A stretch of 6,891 bases of DNA from an uncultured Actinomycetes bacterium (GTDB taxonomy: Bacteria; Actinomycetota; Actinomycetes; Nanopelagicales; Nanopelagicaceae), in NCBI GenBank assembly GCA_903901905.1, contig CAIUSQ010000037.1, forward strand, positions 1-6,891, in the 5' to 3' direction. The notes under the pieces are model-generated. The model made no database searches, was not told the origin of the DNA, and worked only from the letters and a program-made list of their open reading frames with translations. Shown here piece after piece: positions 1 through 5,441 of this stretch. Within the stretch, counting starts at the first letter, position 1; each line of letters begins with the position of its first letter. Both the position numbers and the translations under genes were made by a program.

Positions 1-574
1 AGGAAACATGGTTGTTGATATCGGTGGCGGAACTACAGAAGTTGCTGTTATTTCACTCGGCGGAATCGTTACATCACTTTCAATCCGTGTGGGTGGCGAT
101 GAACTTGATCAATCAATTATCAACTGGGTCAAGAGAGAGTACTCATTGCTATTGGGAGAGCGAACTGCAGAAGAGATCAAGATGGCTATTGGATCTGCTT
201 ATCCACTTCCAGGTGAAAATGATGCCGAAATCCGTGGTCGCGATATAGCCTCTGGACTTCCAAAAACAATTATCGTTTCAGCAGCAGATATTCGTAAGGC
301 CTTAGAAGAGCCTGTGAATGCAATTATCAATGCTGTTAAGAGCACACTTGATCAAACTCCACCTGAGCTTGCAGCAGATCTTATGGATCGCGGGCTAGTC
401 CTAACTGGTGGTGGTGCATTACTTAAGGGTCTAGATGAGCGCCTTCGTAAAGAGACTGGAATGCCAATTCACATTGCAGAGCGTCCATTAGATGCTGTGG
501 TTGAAGGTTCTGGAAAATGCATCGAAGAGTTTGAAGCACTCGAGAAGGTTCTAATCTCCGAGCCTCGTCGATAA
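1..574 (+). CDS. mreB: Rod shape-determining protein MreB, C-terminal part (5' end outside window)
   Basis: This is the C-terminal part of the bacterial actin MreB, an ATP-dependent membrane-associated filament that organises lateral wall synthesis. The reading frame is open from base 2 (Gly-Asn before the first Met at 8), so that Met is internal and the gene is cut by the window edge. Numbering from that Met, residues 4-12 (DIGGGTTEV) are the phosphate-2 loop of the actin/Hsp70 fold, 61-66 (IGSAYP) is a typical MreB motif, and 133-137 (TGGGA) is the adenosine-binding loop. About 190 residues remain of a family length near 345. The tail ([17 protein letters not shown], ending PRR) resembles actinobacterial MreB as I remember it. 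It is first in a tight mreB-mreC-mreD-pbp2-rodA run, 12 nt before mreC. No frameshift or internal stop is seen. MreB is chosen over a DnaK-like ATPase because of the tail, the length and the downstream genes. Confidence 0.97.
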   Translation, partial: GNMVVDIGGGTTEVAVISLGGIVTSLSIRVGGDELDQSIINWVKREYSLLLGERTAEEIKMAIGSAYPLPGENDAEIRGRDIASGLPKTIIVSAADIRKALEEPVNAIINAVKSTLDQTPPELAADLMDRGLVLTGGGALLKGLDERLRKETGMPIHIAERPLDAVVEGSGKCIEEFEALEKVLISEPRR

Positions 575-586
575 GGTTACGTTGTA

Positions 587-1510
587 ATGAGCAAGGGCGG
601 TCAAAGTCGCACACGTTTATTGTTGGTGATTTTGATCGTCACTTCTTTGTTTTTAGTTACTTTAGATCTTCGAGGAGTAAAACTTTTAGATAATTTAAAG
701 CAAGGGATGCATAGTGTTGTCTCTCCCTTTCAGCGCACTGCCAACAGTGCTCTGAGCCCTGTAAAAGGTTTTTTCTCTGACATCTCATTACTTGGTCGCT
801 CAGCCTCACAAATTGAGAAGTTAGAAAAGGAAAATGCGGCTCTAAAGTTGGAGCTCCTTGAGCGCCAGGATGCAGATGTCCAAATTGATCAGTTAAAAAG
901 TATTCTAGATTTAGCTGGAACCGCTGGATACAAAATTGTTAATGCAAAAGTCATTAGTCAAGGCTCTTATCAATCTTTTGCACAGACCGTAACCATCGGA
1001 AGCGGCTCAAATTCTGGTATTGCACAGAACATGACAGTCTTATCTGAATATGGGATAGCAGGAATAGTCAAAGAGGTCTATCCCAACTCAGCGTTGATTC
1101 AACTTGCTAGCGATCCTGCATTTCGCATCGGTGTTCGAATTGTTAACTCGCAACAAATTGGTTTCTTAACAGGTAGAGGCGAGCCTTCAGCGGTATTGCA
1201 GCTGTTAGATAATTCAACTGATATTAATGTAGGCGATATTCTGATGTCTCGAGGCAGCATCGCAAATCGACCATTTGTACCTGGAGTACCGGTTGGATAT
1301 ATAACAACGGTTGATAACTCTGCAGGAACAATTGCTCAATCTGCAACGGTTCGCTACTACACCGACTTTTCAAAGTTAAGCGTATTAGCAGTAGTGGTTG
1401 GGGGACCTTCAACCAACCCTGGTGATGCGTTAGTTCCACAAAAGCCGCGGCCAATTCCAACACCTACGGTTACAGTTTTTGTCACTCCCACACCTACACC
1501 TAGTAACTAG
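587..1510 (+). CDS. mreC: Rod shape-determining protein MreC
   Basis: MreC is a bitopic membrane scaffold that links cytoplasmic MreB to the periplasmic or extracytoplasmic side of the RodA-PBP2 synthase and activates PBP2. The 307-residue product has a short basic N-terminus, one membrane segment (about residues 10-27), a heptad-rich coiled coil (about 71-107, with EKLEKENAALKLELLE), and then the beta-rich MreC core (about 115-270, including GIAGIVKEVYPNSALIQLA and the late PVGYITTV strand). The core is followed by a Pro/Thr-rich tail (about 284-307, PTPT repeats), which is longer and lower in complexity than the minimal family fold. The start at 587 is favoured because AAGG (573-576, overlapping the mreB stop) lies 10 nt upstream and the membrane segment follows directly. 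The gene sits 12 nt after mreB and 5 nt before mreD, consistent with co-transcription. Confidence 0.96.
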   Translation: MSKGGQSRTRLLLVILIVTSLFLVTLDLRGVKLLDNLKQGMHSVVSPFQRTANSALSPVKGFFSDISLLGRSASQIEKLEKENAALKLELLERQDADVQIDQLKSILDLAGTAGYKIVNAKVISQGSYQSFAQTVTIGSGSNSGIAQNMTVLSEYGIAGIVKEVYPNSALIQLASDPAFRIGVRIVNSQQIGFLTGRGEPSAVLQLLDNSTDINVGDILMSRGSIANRPFVPGVPVGYITTVDNSAGTIAQSATVRYYTDFSKLSVLAVVVGGPSTNPGDALVPQKPRPIPTPTVTVFVTPTPTPSN

Positions 1511-1515
1511 CAACC

Positions 1516-2037
1516 ATGTCAACACGTCAGATCGGCATCTCCTCACTAATTTTCCTGGCTATTTATGTAGTTCAAGAATCAATAATTTCGCAGTTCCGCC
1601 TTCCTGGTGGAGGGTTTTCAATTTTGATTATCTTTGTGCTCAGTTGGGCGATCATGAGTGAGCGCGATATTGCAGCGGTGATCGGATTTTCAGGTGGGCT
1701 CTTGATGGATCTCTCACAAAATACCTCAGGACCATTTGGACAATGGACTCTCATAATGTTGCTTGCCGGATATGGCATTTCATATCTTGGCTATGGAGAT
1801 GATAATTTCTTTGGTGGCGCACTGGGTGTTGTCTTTTCAATTGTCTTGGGTAATTTACTTATCGAGCTGTTGTTTTTAATCTCTGCACCACTTTTGGGAG
1901 TTTCAATTGGCTCATTCGGCCAGATTTTCTCTACACTTTTTGGAACAAGTATCTGGACTCTATTTCTGACTCCCATTGTGCTTCCAATATTTGGCAGGCT
2001 GTATAAAACAATTTTTCAAGCAGGTTCACTTGCATGA
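1516..2037 (+). CDS. mreD: Rod shape-determining protein MreD
   Basis: MreD is a small polytopic inner-membrane protein of the elongasome that associates with MreC and MreB. The 173-residue product is highly hydrophobic, with about five or six membrane segments (roughly residues 7-22, 31-46, 52-66, 75-92, 98-122 and 139-158). The segment around 57-74 (GFSGGLLMDL, then Gly-Pro-Phe-Gly) matches the conserved Gly-rich/Asp motif of the MreD family, and the length is normal for it. Assignment rests on this motif, the hydropathy and the position between mreC and pbp2, because MreD sequences diverge strongly. No convincing Shine-Dalgarno precedes the ATG, which lies only 5 nt after the mreC stop, so translation may depend on ribosomes finishing mreC. 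The 3' end overlaps pbp2 by 4 nt (ATGA). Confidence 0.93.
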   Translation: MSTRQIGISSLIFLAIYVVQESIISQFRLPGGGFSILIIFVLSWAIMSERDIAAVIGFSGGLLMDLSQNTSGPFGQWTLIMLLAGYGISYLGYGDDNFFGGALGVVFSIVLGNLLIELLFLISAPLLGVSIGSFGQIFSTLFGTSIWTLFLTPIVLPIFGRLYKTIFQAGSLA

Positions 2038-4124
2038 ACAATAAATCTCGCCTGTCTTTGCTGGTAGTCCAGATTCTGATCGTCTCTCTAGTGATGGCAT
2101 TATTGGGCCGACTATTCTTTTTGCAGGTTGCATCAGGTGATAAGTATCAAGATGCAGCGTTAAGTATTCAAAGCCGGGATGTTATTACTCCAGCAATTAG
2201 AGGAATTATTGTTGATGGATCCGGTGTTCCACTGGCCTCAAATAAAGTTGGCCTTGCAATCACGATCGACCGAATCGTTGTCGATCAGTTAAATGATAAA
2301 GGTGTTGCGTTGATGCGGCGGCTTGCTGGCCTTTTGCAACTGGAATACGCAGACATTTATCAAAACACCCGCCTATGCGGAGAACTACCCGCAGGCCAAA
2401 AGGCTGGATGTTGGCAAGGATCTAGATACCAACCAATTCCTATTACAAAAACAGCTGATCCAGATACTGCAATTCAAATAGTTGAGCGAGCAGATCTTTT
2501 TCCAGGAGTAAGTGCAAAGCCAGTTGCAATTCGTTCCTATCCAAGTGTCTTTGATGTCAACGCGGCGCATCTACTTGGTTACGTAGGTCCATTAACTGAG
2601 AGCGATCTACTGTCAACTAATGACAAGCAATACTTTAGAAGTGAAAGTATTGGAAAAAGCGGTTTAGAGATTCAATATGATTCATATTTGCGTGGAGTTC
2701 CAGGGATTAGAACTGTCATAGTAGATCGTAAAGAATCGATTACCAAAGAGAGTCAAAATACGGCATCCATAGATGGAGATCATCTGGTTACAAGCCTTGA
2801 CGCTCGCTTGCAAGCTGCAACTGAAAAAGCTCTTAAAGATGCAGTTCTTCGCGGTCGCGCAAATGGATATAGATCTGATTCTGGCGCAGCTGTTGTGATG
2901 GATGTTAGGACAGGTCGAATTTTGGCAATGGCTTCATATCCAACTTATGATCCAAATGCATGGGAAAAAGGTTTAACTGTGCAACAAGCCAAAGATTTGT
3001 TTAGTGAAACGAAATCTGTGCCTGCCTTAAATCGCGCAATACAAGGTTTGTTTGCTCCAGCATCAACTTTCAAGGTCATTTCTGTGGTTGCTGCCGATAA
3101 AGCTGGGTATGACCTCAATGCTACTTATGACTGTCCTTCACAGGTGGAGGTTGGAACTAGAACATTTAGAAACTTTGATAGTAAAAATCAGGGCAGAATG
3201 AATATAAATACAGCAATTGCTGTCTCTTGCGACACGATCTGGTATCAGATTGCATTTGATGAGTGGCTTCGTGATGGCGGATTAAAGCCTAAATCAAACC
3301 TTAACGACTACTTTTTTAAAGCGGCGGAAGCATTTAAGTTAACAGACCGCGTGGGAATAGATCTTCCTTCAGAGTCTGCTTCTCGCATTGCAGATCGTGA
3401 GTATAAAAAGAGTTGGTATGGACAAAACAAGGACTTTTATTGCAACTACAAAGAAAGGGCCAAGAAGGATCAGCAGAGTGCTTTTTTGATTCAGTTGGCT
3501 GCCGAAAACTGTGTAGATGGTGACAAAGTTCGCGCAGGCGATGCTGTTAACTTTAGTATCGGACAAGGAGATACTGTGTTAACTCCTTTAAAACTAACAC
3601 AGTCCTATGCTGCAATTGCAAATGGTGGAACTATTTGGCAGGCACTTGTCGCTAAAGCTGTTGTAAAAACTGACGGCACGGTTGTAGAGAAATTCACCCC
3701 ACAAAAATTAGGAACGTTGGATGTTAAGCCATCAACAATTAAGTTTCTACAATCAGGACTTAGACAGGTAGTGGTTCGAGGTACTGCAGCGGGAGTATTT
3801 TCAGGTTTCCCCATAGAGATCAGCGGGAAAACAGGTACTGGTCAAGTATTTGGTCGTAATCCAGATGGAAGTGCTAAAGATGACACTTCCTGGTTTGCCT
3901 CTTTTGCGCCAAGCAATAACCCTCGTTACGCAGTTACGATGATGATTGGCCAAGGGGGCTTTGGAGCATCAACTTCTGGAGTTGGAGTGCGGGCAATTTA
4001 CTCAACTTTATTTGGAGTTACCGGCGGTCGTGTTGACCCAGGTGCGGCGATATTCCCAGGAGGCAAACCTCCAGAGCAATTGCCTAAGATTTCTCTTGTG
4101 ATTAAAAAGAAGGGGGCGCAGTAA
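2034..4124 (+). CDS. mrdA: Penicillin-binding protein 2 (class B, elongation-specific D,D-transpeptidase)
   Basis: PBP2 cross-links lateral-wall peptidoglycan as partner of the RodA glycosyltransferase. The 696-residue product has an N-terminal membrane anchor (about 8-31), then the class B pedestal with RGIIVDGSGVPLASN (56-70), the RSYP region (167-170) and GKSGLEIQYDSYLRG (207-221). The transpeptidase domain spans about 283-663. Its catalytic motifs are STFK with acylated Ser344 and Lys347, SCD (398-400) in place of the usual SxN, and KTGTG (599-603). SxD is also what I recall for Escherichia coli PBP2, so this is not a sign of inactivation. Two inserted segments carry cysteine pairs (C115/C126 and C470/C493) in regions expected outside the membrane. 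Length is slightly above the roughly 630 residues of proteobacterial PBP2, mainly from these segments. The start overlaps mreD (ATGA), with a weak AGCAGG (2019-2024) upstream; the stop overlaps the rodA start (TAATG). An FtsI-type PBP3 is less likely given rodA and mreBCD next door. Confidence 0.96.
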   Translation: MNNKSRLSLLVVQILIVSLVMALLGRLFFLQVASGDKYQDAALSIQSRDVITPAIRGIIVDGSGVPLASNKVGLAITIDRIVVDQLNDKGVALMRRLAGLLQLEYADIYQNTRLCGELPAGQKAGCWQGSRYQPIPITKTADPDTAIQIVERADLFPGVSAKPVAIRSYPSVFDVNAAHLLGYVGPLTESDLLSTNDKQYFRSESIGKSGLEIQYDSYLRGVPGIRTVIVDRKESITKESQNTASIDGDHLVTSLDARLQAATEKALKDAVLRGRANGYRSDSGAAVVMDVRTGRILAMASYPTYDPNAWEKGLTVQQAKDLFSETKSVPALNRAIQGLFAPASTFKVISVVAADKAGYDLNATYDCPSQVEVGTRTFRNFDSKNQGRMNINTAIAVSCDTIWYQIAFDEWLRDGGLKPKSNLNDYFFKAAEAFKLTDRVGIDLPSESASRIADREYKKSWYGQNKDFYCNYKERAKKDQQSAFLIQLAAENCVDGDKVRAGDAVNFSIGQGDTVLTPLKLTQSYAAIANGGTIWQALVAKAVVKTDGTVVEKFTPQKLGTLDVKPSTIKFLQSGLRQVVVRGTAAGVFSGFPIEISGKTGTGQVFGRNPDGSAKDDTSWFASFAPSNNPRYAVTMMIGQGGFGASTSGVGVRAIYSTLFGVTGGRVDPGAAIFPGGKPPEQLPKISLVIKKKGAQ
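4110..4116 (+). promoter_or_regulatory. Ribosome binding site of rodA, inside the pbp2 3' end
   Basis: AAGGGGG lies within the last codons of pbp2 (the Lys-Lys-Gly region) and 7 nt before the overlapping TAATG stop/start. It is the strongest Shine-Dalgarno seen in the five-gene run and fixes the rodA start. It suggests rodA can recruit ribosomes itself as well as through coupling to pbp2. Confidence 0.7.
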
Positions 4125-5284
4125 TGAGTCAGATATCTGCTCGTCAAAATCTTTATCGCAAAGATCGTCGCTCACTTTTTCATGGCTTTGATCCCGTACT
4201 GACAATTGTTGTCGGACTACTTCTTTTTCTAGGAACGTTATTGGTGTGGGCTGCAACGCGAGATTGGTATGCACGCGGTGGATTAGATCCGCAGTATTAC
4301 CTAAAGCGTCACATCATCAACATATTAATCGGCGCAGTTCTGGCCTATGGTGTGACGGTAATTGATTATCGGCTGTTGCGAGCGTATACACCAATTTTGT
4401 GGGGTGCTGCCGTTTTAGGACTTCTCATCGTTTTAATTCCAGGATTAGGCACCGAGAAAAATGGTGCAAAGGCGTGGATTGCCTTACCTGGTGGTTTCCA
4501 AATTCAACCAGCCGAGTTAGCAAAAGTTGGAATTATTATTGGAATGGCGATGATTTTGTCAGAGCGATCTCATGACAGTGATAAACCTTCGAATAAAAAC
4601 GTTCTGCAATCACTTGCTGTTGCAGCTCTTCCCGTTTTACTTATTGTGCTTCAGCCTGACATGGGAACAATTCTTATCATCTCAGCATCAGTTGTAACCA
4701 TGATCGCCGTTTCAGGTATATCCAGCAAATGGGTAGTCGGGCTTTTGCTTCTTGCAGTTAGTGGTGGATTTATCGCAGTACAAGCTGGGGTTGTGAGCGA
4801 GTACCAGGTTAAGAGATTGCAGACATTTGTAGATCCAAATGCAGATACTCAAGGTTCGGGCTACCAACTTCGTCAAGCCAGAATTACGGTTGGTTCCGGT
4901 GGTCTACTTGGAACAGGATTGTTTAATGGCCCACAGACTAGTGGTCGATTTGTGCCAGAACAACAGACTGACTTTATTTTTACAGTGGCTGGAGAGCAGT
5001 TAGGTTTTATAGGTAGTGGAACAATTCTGATTTTGTATTTGATATTATTAATGCGCGCATTTTCAATTGCGCGAAGAACCACCGACCCCTTTGGCCGATT
5101 GGTGTGCACAGGTGTTATTGCGTGGTTTGCATTTCAGATGTTTGAAAACATTGGTATGACCTTAGGCATGATGCCTATGACAGGGGTGCCGTTGCCCTTT
5201 ATTTCATATGGTGGGTCATCAATGTTTGCCACCTTGATTGGCTTTGGATTACTGCAGAATGTCCACGCTCGTTTGCGCGGGTAA
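4124..5284 (+). CDS. rodA: Rod shape-determining protein RodA (SEDS peptidoglycan glycosyltransferase)
   Basis: RodA is a SEDS-family polytopic membrane enzyme that polymerises lipid II into glycan strands, working in complex with PBP2. The 386-residue product shows about ten membrane segments and the family landmarks in order: GAKAWIALPGGFQIQPAELAK (114-134, with the conserved Trp118), LQPDMGT (176-182), a large extracytoplasmic loop (about 221-285) with GSGYQLRQARITVGSGG and VPEQQTDFIF, ENIGM (341-345), and the signature LPFISYGGSS (357-366). Asp283 in the EQQTDF motif aligns by pattern with the Asp shown to be essential in other RodA proteins. Length is typical. The ATG shares one base with the pbp2 stop (TAATG), and a strong AAGGGGG (4110-4116) lies 7 nt upstream, so the start is well supported. 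FtsW is the paralogous alternative, but adjacency to mreBCD and PBP2 favours RodA. Confidence 0.96.
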   Translation: MSQISARQNLYRKDRRSLFHGFDPVLTIVVGLLLFLGTLLVWAATRDWYARGGLDPQYYLKRHIINILIGAVLAYGVTVIDYRLLRAYTPILWGAAVLGLLIVLIPGLGTEKNGAKAWIALPGGFQIQPAELAKVGIIIGMAMILSERSHDSDKPSNKNVLQSLAVAALPVLLIVLQPDMGTILIISASVVTMIAVSGISSKWVVGLLLLAVSGGFIAVQAGVVSEYQVKRLQTFVDPNADTQGSGYQLRQARITVGSGGLLGTGLFNGPQTSGRFVPEQQTDFIFTVAGEQLGFIGSGTILILYLILLMRAFSIARRTTDPFGRLVCTGVIAWFAFQMFENIGMTLGMMPMTGVPLPFISYGGSSMFATLIGFGLLQNVHARLRG

Positions 5285-5285
5285 A

Positions 5286-5314
5286 TTGGTAAATACTGCT
5301 AGTTCTGTCATACT
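5286..5314 (+). promoter_or_regulatory. Candidate sigma70-type promoter for rne
   Basis: TTGGTA (5286-5291, 4 of 6 matches to TTGACA) and CATACT (5309-5314, 4 of 6 matches to TATAAT) are separated by 17 nt, the optimal spacing. Transcription would begin near 5320-5322, just before the hairpin at 5325-5370, giving a leader of about 120 nt for rne. Two 4-of-6 matches are easily found by chance in AT-rich intergenic DNA. The call rests mainly on the spacing and on its placement directly after rodA. Confidence 0.35.
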
Positions 5315-5324
5315 TACTTCACTA

Positions 5325-5370
5325 GTTCAGCGCGGCGCGCGATCACTCGCGAGACACGCCTAGCGCGAAC
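5325..5370 (+). other. GC-rich bulged stem-loop in the rodA-rne intergenic region (probable rne leader structure)
   Basis: Base pairing read by hand gives three stacked helices plus an inner one. GTTC (5325-5328) pairs with GAAC (5367-5370); after a bulged A at 5329, GCGC (5330-5333) pairs with GCGC (5363-5366); after a bulged TA at 5361-5362, GGCG (5334-5337) pairs with CGCC (5357-5360). Inside, CGCG (5338-5341) can pair with CGCG (5348-5351) around a 6-nt loop, leaving AGACA (5352-5356) unpaired. That is about 16 base pairs, nearly all G-C, in otherwise AT-rich DNA. It could be a 5' leader element of rne or, less likely, part of the end of the rodA transcript. The nearest T tract (5392-5397) is about 21 nt beyond the stem, so it is not a standard intrinsic terminator. 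Confidence 0.55.
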
Positions 5371-5391
5371 AGTACGGAAAACCCACAAGGA

Positions 5392-5397
5392 TTTTTT
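5392..5397 (+). other. T6 tract in the rne leader
   Basis: Six consecutive T residues lie between the two intergenic hairpins. No stem ends directly before the tract, so a terminator is not supported. In the transcript it would be a single-stranded U-rich stretch, which is the kind of site RNase E favours for cleavage; that role is inference only. Confidence 0.3.
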
Positions 5398-5410
5398 AAG
5401 AATACAAGTA

Positions 5411-5424
5411 GCGCTATTTAGCGC
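5411..5424 (+). other. Small perfect hairpin just upstream of the rne Shine-Dalgarno
   Basis: GCGCTA (5411-5416) and TAGCGC (5419-5424) form a perfect inverted repeat with two central T residues; as RNA it would be a 5-bp stem closed by a 4-nt loop. The 3' arm ends 3 nt before GAGG of the ribosome binding site, close enough to influence ribosome loading. A 5-6 bp palindrome can arise by chance, so function is a suggestion. Confidence 0.45.
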
Positions 5425-5427
5425 ATA

Positions 5428-5432
5428 GAGGA
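5428..5432 (+). promoter_or_regulatory. Ribosome binding site of rne
   Basis: GAGGA lies 9 nt before the ATG at 5442 and is the only good Shine-Dalgarno in the intergenic region. No other in-frame ATG lies between rodA and this site, so it fixes the start of rne. Confidence 0.7.
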
Positions 5433-5441
5433 TTTGGTGAA

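Noticed and set aside
8..10. Met at 8 as the true start of mreB
   Set aside because: It falls inside the conserved MreB fold, just before the DIGGGTTEV loop, and the frame is open upstream to the window edge; the first half of the protein must lie to the left.
4008..4274. 88-codon minus-strand open frame across the pbp2-rodA junction
   Set aside because: Lies wholly antisense to two well-supported genes, with no promoter, ribosome site or family resemblance.
5346..5353. CTCGCGAG perfect 8-bp palindrome as an operator
   Set aside because: Short and embedded in the GC-rich hairpin; the base composition of that stretch makes such palindromes likely, and no second copy is present.
5325..5397. 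Intrinsic terminator for the mre operon
   Set aside because: The hairpin is strong, but the T6 tract starts about 21 nt after the stem and the bases directly after the stem are purine-rich, which does not fit a standard intrinsic terminator.
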